Part shown: positions 21,355-32,964 of the stretch, piece by piece | Numbering within the stretch: the first letter of the stretch is position 1 | Layout of the letters: every line of letters begins with the position of its first letter | Assembly (NCBI RefSeq): GCF_016920785.2 | Contig: NW_024609930.1 | Coordinates: 1,116,001 to 1,180,000, forward strand | Reading direction: 5' to 3' | Origin: Ixodes scapularis | Lineage: Eukaryota > Arthropoda > Arachnida > Ixodida > Ixodidae | DNA: 64,000 bases | Program-made: the position numbers and the translations under genes | Notes under the pieces: generated by a model | The model's input: only the letters and a program-made list of their open reading frames with translations | What the model was told of the DNA's origin: nothing | Databases searched by the model: none

Positions 21355-23775
21355 CAGTGTTGGAACTAACACGTTACTAATAACGACGTTACTGGTAACG
21401 CGTTACTTTTTTGACTAACGTACTAACGTACTCCTTACATTTCCAAGTGACTAACGAGTAAAGAAATGTCGTTATTATTTTACGGTATCTTCTATCAAAT
21501 TACGTTACCCTTTACTCGTTAGTTTTGATTCAAAATGGCCACATGATAGTTTGAAAGCAAAATAATTTTCCTTCTGTACAACAAAGCAAAAGGCGTCATT
21601 TCAAACTCCTTCAGAAGAGGTCCCACGATCGGGCCCAAAAGGCGCGAGATTATCGCCGCGCAGAACCAGTGTCTTTGGTGCAGGCTTTGTAGAGACGCCG
21701 CTAAAATCACCATAGCTGTAACCTGAAGGAGCAGCCGTCTCTTTGGAAAGAGACATCCGTCCAGATGTCTACAGTCCGCCGCCGGTCAAAGCATTTTGCC
21801 TTAGCGTCCCTAGCTACTCTAACTGGTCACATCCTTCTCTTCAAAACAAATAAATTCTCGTTCTGTCAAAAACAGAAAGAGTAAACTCTCAGTTTGGAAA
21901 CGTTGACGTTCCCTCGCTTTGAACAAAACAAGCGGCAAGATTATCGCAGCACTGAACGGCGACTGTCACCAGAAAGACGTCACCATCTTTTAGAATACTT
22001 GCCGCCGTTGTATATAGGGGCGGTCTCTCGCTGGAGAACAACTCCCGTTCAAAAGGTCGCCTCTCACCAAATCCTTTAGGCATCTTTTCTCCCATAGCGC
22101 CTCAAAGATTAGATGAAAAACTCCGTCACCACCAAGGCCGCCACCTTCTTAATATTGCAGTTCGTCAGACATAGATAGTGTAGTCTTCCACAAGAAAGCA
22201 TGGCCCCAACTCCCTGGCATTCAAAGACCGAACTATCTATGGCTTGACGCTGCGCCCGCCTTTTCCTTCTCGCAGTTCCTGGTTGTGTGTGAAGGCTACT
22301 GTGGCATTCTTCTAGATGGACTCATTCGTAGAAGTGATAGTGATGCTTTCGTCTGCTTCGCCCTTACTTTGCTGCTACTGCCGGTGTGAAAAAAGGAAAA
22401 AAATGGTATTTGGCCGTGAAAGAGGCACTTAGGTTAAAGAGCTTTTAAGCGCTTGCTACCTTTTTTAGTCATATACAGACGTAAAAATACTACGAGTACG
22501 CATGTGATTATAACCAAAGTATAGCCGGCGCTATTCTCCGTTTATAATCACCCATAATCATCTTTGGTTATAACTATTGGTTATAATAAGCGATCGGTGT
22601 CCCCTTTTTGTTGCTCGTGTAGCCTAAACCTGACCGTTACTAAAACCGGCGTGGCTATGAGGTGTTTTGGTTGTGAGCAGTCCATGTACTGAACGGTTGT
22701 CTCTGTCATGTAACGTCTGCCTCTAACCAAAAAGCCGTTTTATAATGCTTGAGATAAATGCCCCTTTTACTGCCATCTCCCACTCACTTTTTGTTCAAGA
22801 TGGCAACGGCCACCGAAACTCCGTTTCCATGGCCCGGGCTAAGTGCTATGTTTGAACTGAGGTAAACGAAGTCAGACAATTTGCTGTTTGCATGTCTAGT
22901 CTGTAAGCCGAAACTCAAGCTGCTGAGCAAACGAGGGACGTCGAACTGTAGTATGAAAAAACAGACTAAGGTAAGTTATTCTTCAATGGCACTTACGTTT
23001 TATGTAAAAATGTCGGGGTTAAGTTTTGTTAACCAAAAGAACGCGCCCTTTTTTAGAGATCGCTTTGTTTATCGCATAGTTTTCCAGCTATATCTCACAG
23101 TGCTCATTAAGGTAAGCTGGCGAAAACACTTCGAAAACTGCTTAATTAATTGTTTACTTGTATATTTCAGAAATAGGGTAAATAAATCATGGCAGCTATA
23201 TATCTACACGCCTATTTAATATTTGCTTACGTTTGCAATTTATTTCGACAGTTTTTTCTGACCTAATTTGTGGTGCAGTTTATTTAGTTAATATTTCGTT
23301 GTATCACACCACTGATAACTAGAACTTAACAGCGGTGCTTCGCATCAGTCCTAATTTCTTTCTTGTTTTCCGCCAGTCCTACCATTCGCAGAAGCTATCA
23401 GAGTTCTAGGTGCTTTCAAAGAAGCGGAAGACCGAGACTACAACCTACTGTCCCGAAGCGCCCTTGCTGAAGCAGATGAAGGTCGACCTTATGCATCAAG
23501 CTCCCGTTTCTCAAGAACGGTTCGACAACCTTGTGGAGACATTTGTGATGGAGACGCTACAGTCATATATTAGCAGCTGTCATATACTAACTGTGAAACA
23601 AAAAGTAACAACTAACAAACGCAAAAGTAACCACCGTTAGTCATGGCAAGTAACCGACACCGGTATTTCGTTACATTTGCAAACTGGTAACGGCGCTCTG
23701 TAACGCGTTAGCTTTTTTCCAAGCTAACGAGTTACGTTATTCAGTTACTTATTTTCGGTAACGGGCACAACGCTA
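21355..23775 (+). mobile_element. hAT element with transposase N-terminal exons
   Basis: It starts CAGTGTTGGAAC and ends GGCACAACGCTA, so the right end reads TAGCGTTG inverted. The flanks are GATTGGCG (21347-21354) and GATTGACG (23776-23783), 7 of 8 identical, and lie inside LINE coding sequence. The ends are packed with TAACG/CGTTA words (21370-21510 and 23590-23765). The plus-strand interior retains two exons of a transposase N-terminus but no catalytic domain, so this is an internally deleted copy. Confidence 0.88.
22800..23640 (+). pseudogene. hAT transposase N-terminal remnant with intron-split BED finger
   Basis: Exon 1 (ATG at 22800 to 22970) reads with one stop through FPWPGLSAMFELR, then LLFACLVCKPK, and GTSN, ending at a strong donor GTAAGT (22971). 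Exon 2 begins after CCGCCAG at 23377 in the same phase with SYHSQKLSEF, then one stop. The region PVSQERFDNLVETFVMETLQ follows. The C-x2-C pair, the TSN box and the downstream H match the BED zinc-finger layout of hAT transposases, and VSQERFDNLV matches the segment that follows it. The expected first histidine is replaced by Q in MKKQTK. The dimerisation and catalytic (RNase H-like) parts are absent. Confidence 0.7.
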
Positions 23776-24430
23776 GATTGACGTTCTCTATCACGTAAGT
23801 GATATGCTCGTTCAAGAAACGATCAGTGGTTAGTATCACTATCAGATAGTTGTACGAGCCTACAAGTTGTAATGCTGTTTTATTAAGGTCATAATCTGTA
23901 GTAAGGACAGGATTACGGTCCACACGCATTAATTCAGATTCATTGATATTAGGCTTTGTTAGCCACAGTTTGCATCATTTAGTTATGGAATTTAGATCAC
24001 ACTGTAATAGTTTTGAATCAGAATCATTACACATTTCGGTAAATAGCACAGTCATCAGAAAATAACTTGACTGGGGAGGAAACAATACCTGGCAAGTCGT
24101 TAACATAAATTAGTAGAAGAAATGAACGTTAGACCAGACCCCTGAGGCACTACAGAAGAAACGGGAGCCACAGGAGAGCTAATACTATTGCAGGTTACGA
24201 AATGAGAAGAATCTGTTAAAGATGGTGCCAGCAAGTTAATCACGATAAGATCAATGCTTCGTTTACTAAGTTTATAAAAAAAAAAGGCTGTGAGATATCT
24301 TGTAAAAATGCGTTTGAAAAATTAAGGAATGTCCAGTAAAGTTGAGTTTCGTGATCATAAGCAGTGTGAAATTGATTAGTAATACTAATCAATCGTGTTT
24401 TACAAAAAAATAATTTATGCCATGTTTAAT
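23776..24430 (-). pseudogene. LINE reverse transcriptase remnant
   Basis: The minus strand can be read through PVAPVSSVVPQGS, IYVNDLPGIV and LFSDDCAIYR (24045-24070), the last being the YADD box with a changed second residue. It then reaches the RFLNEHI region (23741-23929 frame). The N-terminal part near 24250-24400 reads with stops. It continues at 21354 after removing the hAT insertion. Confidence 0.75.
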
Positions 24431-24439
24431 TGTAGAAAG

Positions 24440-24836
24440 ACCATGTTTAGAAAGCCTATGTTATATACATGTTTAATTGTAGAATTGTAGAGCTTGAAGG
24501 CCGAGATAAATGTTGTTGAAGTTTAAAGATTGCCGTGTCCGTATCGTTCCTTATGTGTCTCCACTTTCTAAATATTTAAAAAGTACGAACACGCTAAAAT
24601 AGTACAAGTCCCAGGATTTCATTTTAGGTCCCCGAGTGTGATGCGGGAGAGGCGCCACGGAGCCCCGGTCGTTTCCGCTCTTTGTTATCACTAGGATTTG
24701 ACAGTGCTCAATCACAATGCAAGACAGACACAGAGCCGCGCTCGCTTTTGCAATTCGCAGCCTAATAATGATATCTGTTGAGGAGACGTGCGCACATCAG
24801 TCTCGCGCAGCGCTAGCTCGATGGCAGCACTTTATT
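24440..24836. other. Unassigned flank between LINE and MITE
   Basis: An internally repeated CATGTTTAATTGTAGAA word occurs at 24421-24486. Nothing else is recognised. Confidence 0.4.
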
Positions 24837-24839
24837 TAA

Positions 24840-25144
24840 AGGCGGATTTACACCGGGGATGTAGAAGTCGCGCGACCTCACTAAATCGCATCGAAACAAA
24901 ATAATTAGATGGTCACTTCTGCTTACGCGATGAGCGAGTCCAACACGTTCGTTAGCGAGTCGCTCCTCAGAAACTCTCGTTCCAAAGGCCACTGATTGGC
25001 TCAGCCACTCCGCGACTAGATCGCATCGCAAAAAGTCGGGTCAGCAACCGATTGCTCAAATTGCGTCGCTTCTTGCCCGCGATGGTCGCTTTTGCGATGA
25101 AACTTATCGCGCGACTAGATCGCATCGCCGGTGTGAACGCGCCT
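24840..25144. mobile_element. MITE, PIF/Harbinger-like, with TAA target duplication
   Basis: The inverted ends are AGGCGGATTTACACCGG and (reverse complement) AGGCGCGTTCACACCGG, followed by GATGnGA and GTCGCGCGA in both arms. TAA lies on both sides (24837-24839 and 25145-25147), the 3-bp duplication of PIF/Harbinger. The CGCGAC word is repeated in the interior. It has no coding capacity. Confidence 0.8.
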
Positions 25145-25384
25145 TAATGTCGAACCAGTCGTGCGGCGCGTCCCGATATTGGCGTGTGTACCTACGCGCG
25201 AGTGCAACATCCGGCACAATTTGCGTTTGCAAAGTCTGGTTCAGCCGCGGCAAAACATTCATCCAATCTTTGGACTGGAGAAATCAAGAGACACCCAAAA
25301 TAAGATAAATTGGCCAGCCGAAAAAAACTTGATTTCTATTTAATTAAGATGAAGACCACCTGCGTACATCAAATACCTCATCAG

Positions 25385-25640
25385 CCGAACTCCAAGGCAG
25401 TAAGCCTAGTTGTGGCACTTGTTTGGCAACTTTGGCCCGAAGCTGCCAGATGACAGCCGAACTACCAGGCAGTAAAGCCTAAGTTTGGCACTTGTTTGGC
25501 GAATTAGGGTCAAAATACCCAGAGTGTTGCCAAGGAAGGTCAGGTTTGGCTCTATACTTTGGCTTCTTCGGGCTTTTCAATGTCCTAAACTCCCAGAAAA
25601 AAGCCAAGTTTTGGCCCAGTACTCGGTGCTACCTGGGTGA
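25385..25640. repeat. Direct repeats with TTTGGC words
   Basis: CAGCCGAACT, CAGTAA, GCCTAn and TGGCACTTGTTTGGC occur in the same order twice (25382-25436 and 25451-25505), followed by more TTTGGC and CCAAGTTTTGGCCC words. It ends GTGCTACCTGGGT. Probably a dispersed repeat with internal repetition; the class is unknown. Confidence 0.55.
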
Positions 25641-25760
25641 GTTTTTTTTGTTTTTTTTTTCTTTATGAAAAAGAAATTTGCCCGAATTGTGATCCATGTG
25701 ACTGTCGGTCGTATGCGGAGCCAGAGCTCGTCTTTTTTCTTTCTTTTTTTTTGCAGGGGT

Positions 25761-25901
25761 TGTGGTGAGGAAAGAACGCCGAGTTCTGATTGGTTCTGAA
25801 TGAAGAATACTGGGTAGGCCTCGAAACCGCTTCCCTTGAGGTCTATCCCTTATCCGTCAATCAGAGCCAACCGGAGCTCGGCGTCTTTTGTGACGTCACC
25901 G
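25761..25901. mobile_element. Foldback element, family shared with 37452-37676
   Basis: Two inverted arms meet almost without a loop near 25832. The shared words are ACGCCGAG, TTCTGATTGG (GGTTGGCTCTGATTG in the other arm) and GGTAGGCCTC. The outer right edge is GTGACGTCACC. The same order of words occurs in the arms of 37452-37676. Confidence 0.65.
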
Positions 25902-25904
25902 CAA

Positions 25905-26905
25905 ATCCTGCGTAAGAAGCAAACGACTTGCACTCCACAGAATGGTCAGTCGCGTAACGACCTGTTGCGAGTAAACCGCAGCAGGTGTCAGTCGCGTCAA
26001 CTAAAAATAATGTAAACCTCTTATTGGTATTTAGTATATTTTTATGTGTAATGCTACGTCATAGTAAATCAGATTTTTTAATGACAGGCATGACATGCAA
26101 GGTTCAATACTTTCCAAACCTCCTTCATCTACCCCCCTCCCCCCCCAAAAAAAACAAAAAAAAAACAAAACAAATTAGTGCTTCGGCATTAGAAAAATAT
26201 TGTTACGGTATACTTTTCGCGTGATAAAATTATGTTTAGGTTTGTGTAAATATACTGAACTGTTCATCAAAATGTGAGCATGCTTCCAAATACATAATAC
26301 TGTTCTTTAAACCTGTTTATTTACTTTTCGAACACCCCAGATGGCGCATTTCAAGAAGCTTTTGCAAAAAAAAAAAAGAAAAAAAAAGCAGGCCCGTAAG
26401 AATATTTTTTAATCTAGACACCAAACATTACTCTATACGGTTTATGTCTTATTGAAAATAATAATATTGCAAAATAAAACAAAACAAAATTATAAACTCA
26501 AAGAAATATAAAGTAGTAACGCAGCTTTCGCTCATTTTATGTTCAGTACGTTATACAATATTTTTCGTTAACGATATAAATAGACACCTAGGGGCTCGGT
26601 TAGGCTTTCGTCAAAAATAACAAATGAATTACCTATTAGTCAACAGAAAATACTAGCCTAAAGACAACGTCGCAAAATTAAAATTTCGCAAATCTAAATG
26701 TAAAGTTTTCGACAAAAAAAAAAAAAAACAACTTAGTCTAAATATTGAAGGATCGGCTACCCTACCAAATGTCATAGAAACAATATAAGAGATCACTCTT
26801 TACTTCTGCGTTAGTAATTATTTTTATAAAACGACTTCTCGAGCAAACGGCAACTTATCGCAATTCTTTTTTTTTTATTATGGAGTGTTATCACGCGCTA
26901 GACAG
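25905..26905. other. AT-rich unassigned stretch
   Basis: A runs lie at 26148-26170, 26367-26390 and 26716-26730. No frame or repeat edge was recognised. Confidence 0.45.
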
Positions 26906-26913
26906 AAGGCTAT

Positions 26914-27116
26914 AACACACACACTACAGCGCACTACTGCAAAAGTACACTCATATCGTCTACTCACTTCTTACACACAAAAAAATAAAGTAAAGTTCAA
27001 ACGAACCCCGCTGAGTTTCTTTTCGTTCGTTTGCATTTTTCCTTCCCTTTTCTTGTGTAAGGAGTGAGTGAGCGGTGTGAGTGTACTTTTGCAGTAGTGC
27101 GCTGTAGTGTGTGTTA
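26914..27116. repeat. Foldback element with ~62-bp arms
   Basis: The left arm (26914-26976) and right arm (27055-27116) share TAGTGTGTGTTA at the outer edge and the 20-mer AGTACACTC-side sequence around GCAGTAGTGCGCTGTAG. The loop of about 78 bp contains TTCGTTCGTTTG. No clean target duplication was found. Confidence 0.8.
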
Positions 27117-27119
27117 ATA

Positions 27120-27535
27120 TGGACAACCAACTTGCCCAACCTGCTAGCTTTTCACACAGTAAGATCTTCGCTCCAATTCATATCTTGCTAATTATCTTCA
27201 AGCACTAGACGCATATATTACATCCATTCCCAGAGGTATGCAAGAAAGCACTTCTCCTTGCCTTCATCATGTCCCATAGACCTATCTAGGAAGGGCCTTT
27301 CTTCTCTATTTAGATTGTTCCTCCCCTAAAAAAGAAAAAAAAAGAAGAAGACACAAACTCAATCAAGCGAACTCGATGAAAGTGCGCGTTCTCGCAATCT
27401 CAAATTTGTATTGCTCAAGGGTGCTCCCAAATATAAACAATGAATAAACCAACGACCAATCTGCGGGTTTCCAATTTTTATACCGAAAGATATATAAAAA
27501 TAAAACAGAAAGACGACAGGAATCAAAGCGAGTGG
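27120..27535. other. Unassigned
   Basis: Only chance frames (27359-27565 minus) are present. Confidence 0.4.
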
Positions 27536-27539
27536 TTCA

Positions 27540-28300
27540 GCCTCAGAGGCCCACTCTAAGCACACCTACGGCCGCAGGAAGACGAAGAAACATTAGATCC
27601 GCATTCCGAAAGACGCAATCTTCGGGACATCCTTTCTCGGCGCCAAGTCACGTTGGGCCAGGAACAAAGCAGGTCCACGGGGATGATGCGTGCGTCCCGA
27701 GTCACAGAAACATTGCGACGCGATCAAAAGATTCTCAGGAGTCTACCGAAATTCGGCAATAGAAATTTATTTTCTCCTTAAGCGGCGACGCCGCGCGTAA
27801 CGGTCCGCCTGGCACGTAACGCGACCTTCAATAAAGGCGAATTCGACGCGACGCCAAACTCTGTCGATTTAGTATTTGGCGGGAAGAAAAGGAAAGAAAA
27901 AGAAAACGGGGCGGCCATTGCGCGCACCCGTAAAGAAGAAAGCAAGGAGGCTTGGCCGATTGGAACACGTCTGCGACTTTGTCGGCCCGTCAGGATGGAA
28001 CCTGAGCGGCGACGTAGCGTTATGAAAGAAAGCCCCCTGGACAAAGCTCCCAGCGGCCCACGCTCCACCGCACGCAATACGAGAAATCGCTGCACGAGGG
28101 GCACAACGTGACTCGGGGATCCGAGAAAGTCTCCGCGATTGAGTGCACGTGTTTCCCCAAGGTCAGGTCAGTCACAAGATCTGAATGCGCCGTGCGATAT
28201 CGCGTATCCCATTCGATCACCTTTGCTGCGATGGGAAAGCTCCGGCGTGGGCCAAGCAATCCTGCCGACCAGCTGCCACGCGAAGCTGCTTGGGAGCTCG
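27540..28300. other. CpG-rich island, no gene assigned
   Basis: This block is clearly richer in CpG than its AT-rich surroundings, with open frames on both strands (27532-27762 plus, 27778-28104 minus, 28020-28259 minus). A minus-strand ATG in good context occurs at GCAATGGCCGCC (~27915). None of the predicted peptides resembles a family I know. It may be a promoter or first exon, or an unknown repeat. Confidence 0.3.
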
Positions 28301-28990
28301 TTGGGCAAATAAGTTTTTATTTTCATTTCCACACCTAACTTTACTACATATTGTCACGATTAAATACAATGCTTGCATTTTCAAACATCTGACTTTTCTT
28401 AAATGTATAACACTGTAAGTGCTGCCTACCAAGATGGATGGAATGCTGGTGCCTGCTTCCTCATGCTGCCGACGTTCCGGAGCTTGTGCGCATGTAAACA
28501 CAGGGCGGCAATAGCACATGGCAGAAAAAGAATTATACTGGGCTTGTCCTCCAGTTCCATCGTCTCCTCAATGTCCTTGGCTTCTTAAATTATCAGTGAG
28601 CCGAGATGGCCATGTTGCATTCAGAGGTGGCCTGGCCGCCAAAAATGCATGGGATGCAGCAGGCTGTACTCTTTACTCCTCACCAAGCCTAGGCTGACCC
28701 TTACAGCCTCTGGGGTCCGTGTTTCAACGATAACTTTCGCAAAGATTTGTGGATGCAACGGCAGCAATTGGCGCTGACTTAACATTCCTGCAATGTTGGC
28801 ATGCACTAGTTCGTGAACGGAGCGACAGAGAACGAAACAATGTCACTCTTCTCCATGGCCTACCATGTCCCATAATGAAACGCACGCAGTATGGCGTGCA
28901 AGGATTTTTGGAATTAGTATATTCCAAATTTCTAATAGATTGCTCAAGCCTTTCTCGTTTAGGTGGGTGTTCTAACAAAGGGCTTCTTCA
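28300..28990. other. Unassigned
   Basis: Overlapping frames on both strands (28749-28997 plus, 28724-28978 minus) show no family motif. Confidence 0.35.
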
Positions 28991-28992
28991 TA

Positions 28993-29794
28993 CATAGTGT
29001 TCTTTTTAAGCTAAACATATTTGTTCGAAAAGAGCCATGTAAGCTTCACTTATACGGTTTGTGCAGGCGAGTTATACGGCCAGGGAGACATAACATAGGG
29101 GGATAATCGTAACGACCGGTCGGTTAATTAAGTAAAATTTGCTAATTAACTTTTAACTAGGGAAAATAGGCATATGGTTCTAAATAGAAACTTGCTGAAC
29201 GTCATCAAAAACCACCATACCAACTTTTTGTAGAAAGATATAAGACTGGCGCAGCATTTTACGGCGTTCCGTAAAGACGCTCAATTGAGACACGTTCCTG
29301 GGTTTCAGTTTCCTATTGGAGCGCATCTATGCGCCCGTGGTCCTCCTCCCCAGTGACCGAGACGCCCAACACACTTGCGCCGTACTTCCCTTCATCCTAA
29401 GAGGGAGGCGAGGCGGTGGCTTCGCGCTGCGACCACCAGGAAGCAGGTCCACGCGGGCGCAAAGATGCGCTCTGATCAGAAACCGAAACCTAGAAACGCG
29501 CCCTAATTAAGCGTTTTTTCATAATGCTGTAAAATGCTGTCCCTGCCTCATATATTTCTAAAAAGAGATGATTTAGTGGATTTCGATGACGTTGAGCAAG
29601 TTTTTATTCGAACTATATGTCGATTTTTACTAATTAAAGTTAATTAATAAAGAATGATTAATTAACCGACTGATCGTTACAATTATACCCTATATTATGT
29701 CCCCCTGGCAATATAACTCACCTGCACAAACCACGTAGGTCTAGCTTTCACGGCTTTTTATAAACAAATCAGTTAAGCTTAAAACAACACCCTG
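28993..29794. mobile_element. Long-TIR foldback element, CAGGGTGTT end
   Basis: The right end reads (reverse complement) CAGGGTGTTGTTTTAAGC and the left end CATAGTGTTCTTTTTAAGC. The arms continue at about 75% identity for ~150 bp, through GGTTTGTGCAGG, GAGTTATA, GCCAGGGnGACATAA and GTCGGTTAATTA. The interior is CpG-rich with no coding motif. The terminal CAGGGTGTT is shared with 38169-38608. Confidence 0.75.
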
Positions 29795-29799
29795 TGTGA

Positions 29800-31700
29800 C
29801 CCTTCAATAAGCTTCGTTTGTGAGCTGGTGTTAAATTTTTTTTTCTAAATTTCAGTGTAATGGCAGCTATGAGTTGTATTGTTTATTTTTTTCATTTTGA
29901 AAACCTATCAAATTTTTATCACATATGTCACATGATGATTCGTGTTTGAAGTCGATCTGAAATGCGATTGTTCGCAGACAATATGTAGCTTTGCAGCAGT
30001 TTCCACATTACATTATTAACATACTGTAAACTTCATGTCTTGGTTCTATAAAAATGTCGTGAATGAACGTTAAATTATTACATCCACTTACATTCCTTCC
30101 CACATATCCTCTTAATAACCGAGCTATTTATTTGTTATATGTAATTCTCAAAACACACAAAATATATGTGTAGTCCTAAATTATTCGTGCATAAAGCTAC
30201 ACATATAAACAACCCCGTGCATGCTCATATCCTAGAAGACCCATTTTTCTTTTTTTTGTTTTTTCACTGCCATGATCACATGATATAAAAGTATTTTAAA
30301 GAAAGTAAAAGCAGTTTTTGTTTCACTTTGCCACTGGGCGCCCGATAATGAAAGCGCATTTTTATGCCAATTTTATGATAATTTTTTTATTTAATAAACA
30401 TACGATTATATTTCAACATGTAAAAAAGGTACATTGTTTACAGCTGGATTTTAAAATATTAAATTAATTTCACGTTCAGAACGCAGAATGGTTATTCCCG
30501 AAATCCCCCAAATCAGGCGGGCGTCGGCCGCGCCCCGGCATATGCGGTGTAATGCGTTTCCGCTACGGAATTGCTTTTTCAGATTATTCACGGGAGAACG
30601 ACAAATCTACACAAATCGTCTAGTGGCAATAAAATATAGAGTTTCCCACCATTCTACAATTTGGGGCACTTTGTTGGGTTCAAAGCCAAGCGTCTTCGAT
30701 TTAATCAAATGGGACCCCGTTAAGTCGCTCCCACAAAGCCAAACTCTCACTTGGGTACACAGTGTAGGTAATGTTTCCTTATGTACGTTGTATTGCTTAA
30801 GTTTGTATGATTAGCTGTCATCAAGCTGAAGATTTAATGTTGGAACCATAGGTTTTTGACTTCTGTAATATACAACGCACGAGGGTACAGAATACTATAA
30901 TAAATATCTAACATCTTAGTCATCACATTAATTGTAGTATTATAAGCCTGTTTCGATGTCTTTGAAGCAAACATACGGTAGTGCAAAAGAGTCGCGCCGT
31001 TTTAAGTATTTGAATGTGATATTGTTCATACAGTTATTTTGAGCCTTCTCGTAACTTTAAATTTCAACGCGTTTTCTATTGATTAAATAAAATCCCTGCA
31101 ACGCGAGTTAAAGGTATCGCATATTTCGGAGTAACAGTTCTAGCAATTTTTCGATCTCAAATTGTGTCTTAATTAGTGCACTTTCTAGAACTAAAACATA
31201 ATGACAAAAAACGTAGCTGCCGACGTACGTGTGAATGTTAAAGCTAATTGCAGACAAGCTTGGGAAATCGATCTATCTGTGCGAGGTTTCTAACAACAAC
31301 ATATTTGCTTTCACCCGAGAATGATGAAGATGAAGCAATTCAGCAAATTATACCCCGGACTATTCAAACAATGTAGCTCTTCCTCATTCAGTTTACGGTG
31401 CTTCAAAATATATATTTAACTTTATTTGTTCAAAGTTAATTTAACTCAAGAAAAAGTTTTTTTTTTCTTCTTCCACATGAACAAGACATTGCCGTTTTCA
31501 TTCATTTTGGGACTTACGGCTTTTAAACAAAACTAAATGAAAAAAACTGGATACCTCTCATTTCACAGTACTTTTTGATAAAAGTTAATAAGAGGGAAGT
31601 GCACCAGATTCAATTGTCAAATTGGGAAAAAAACTGTAGTCATTAGAACCTCTAAAAATGTAAGTACACGGATGTAGTACAATTTCACTAGTGTACTCCG
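29800..31700. other. AT-rich unassigned stretch
   Basis: No tail, inverted ends or coding motif was found. The 108-codon frame 30488-30814 shows no recognisable motif. Confidence 0.45.
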
Positions 31701-31707
31701 CTCTAAG

Positions 31708-31860
31708 CAGTGTTGAAAAATGGGCAGCCCCCATTCCATTCCAACTCCATTCCAACTCCATTCCGGGAAGATAACGCTTCCGACAGTTCCCTTCTTTTCC
31801 ACTTGTAGGGATGGAGGCACTGGGCCCGTTACCATGTAATGGCTGAACTATAGCATTCCA
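31708..31860. mobile_element. Solo hAT-like end with CATTCC repeats
   Basis: CAGTGTTGAAAAATGG is followed by iterated CATTCCAACTCCATTCC words and more CATTCC near 31855, the pattern of a hAT end with its own subterminal word. No matching right end was found, so it is a truncated fragment. Confidence 0.5.
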
Positions 31861-32108
31861 TTCCTCTAATTCCTAAACATGAAAAAAAATGTCTCACGTC
31901 AGCTACATCGCGTTACCGGAGACAGCAGTATTTAGTGTTATAAAACGCAGGCAACTCCAGAATTCTGCGGAGTGATTCCCCAAAGCAAATATTCTACTCA
32001 GTTGAGCGGTGGCCGCAGAAAGTGCCACTGCAGACACCGATCAGGCGATCAAGCGTAGAACCGCGCTCTTACTGCTAATTCATCTTACAGAAGACAATCT
32101 GCAAACAC

Positions 32109-32280
32109 TATACTCTGTTTCACCTTGTGTTGTACCGCAGGAAAAGCTACATGCGCGAGCTCCTTGCTCTAGGGCACATATCGGCGGCACAAGCTCTCTT
32201 GCACCAAGGGCAGCTGCCAACGCTATGAGCTCGCGCTTCTAGCCTTCGCTGCGGTACAACATAAGGTGAAGCGGAGTGTA
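32109..32280. mobile_element. Foldback MITE with TA ends, family member 2
   Basis: The left end is TATACTCTGTTTCACCTT and the right end (reverse complement) TACACTCCGCTTCACCTTA, continued by TGTTGTACCGCAG in both arms and GCGCGAGCTC further in. TA is at both borders. The ends match 5441-5698; the interior differs. Confidence 0.7.
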
Positions 32281-32284
32281 GAGA

Positions 32285-32960
32285 GTTTTAGGTAACCGTT
32301 ATCGCACATCCGATATGGTACAATGGGCCAGCCAGTACGAACTGCGCATGTGCTAGCGAAAACAAGTCGCATATGCACAGTTCGAACTGGACGAACTGGA
32401 CGGCGGTATGGGATGGGCAAGGTTCAGGAGACTGTTATCCTGAGCAGGAATCGTAACAAAATGACTAGGTAAATTTAAGAGCCGTTTTTCATAAGGAAGT
32501 GCGATGGCGACACGTGCATCAGCGCCCCATCGATAGCATTGTACGATTCGGAGGTGACGTATCTTCAGTCTTTTGTTAGCTCGAGCTAGAAAGATTATAT
32601 CTAGATTATTAAACAATGTGTTTACATGACGTAGATGATTGTTGACTAGGCATATATGTCTCTTCTTTGGTTTAAATCAGATTAAACCTCAGTTGCAAGA
32701 TCGCTCTACTTTGTGTGTGTCTTCTTTTACTGGTCCTCGTTTTTTAGCACTTTTAATCCTGAAATTCAATGAAGGCGCGCCATTGCTATCCTCGAACGAG
32801 CATGTACTGGTGGGACAATCGAACCGTCAGTCACCTTCAGTACGATGATGTTTCTTCAAGAGCCACTTCGACCCTTCGCTACCGCTGCGCCAGCAGCCCG
32901 TGGGCTCTAACTTAAGATCGACGCAGCTCACACATGAACCGAGCCCGTTTCATTCTTACT
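32285..32960. other. Unassigned, with a short hairpin
   Basis: TACGAACTGCGCATG at 32336 has a near-inverted partner, CATATGCACAGTTCGAAC, at 32370. Nothing else is recognised. Confidence 0.4.
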
Positions 32961-32964
32961 TCTT

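Larger units (their letters stand above)
20750..24430 (-). mobile_element. Second CR1/L2-like LINE, split by a hAT insertion
   Basis: Minus-strand LINE sequence occupies 20750-21354 and 23776-24430. The two parts join in register across the hAT at 21355-23775. The 5' end is truncated within the reverse transcriptase near 24430, and the 3' border near 20750 shows no clear tail. It belongs to the same broad group as the LINE at 7.1-9.2 kb but is a different, diverged copy. Confidence 0.8.

Noticed and set aside
28724..28997. Possible Harbinger-associated exon
   Set aside because: Frames on both strands were examined and no DDE or trihelix motif could be identified.
32336..32388. Hairpin TACGAACTGCGCATG as a transposon end
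   Set aside because: The arms are short and imperfect, with no target duplication or second copy in the window.
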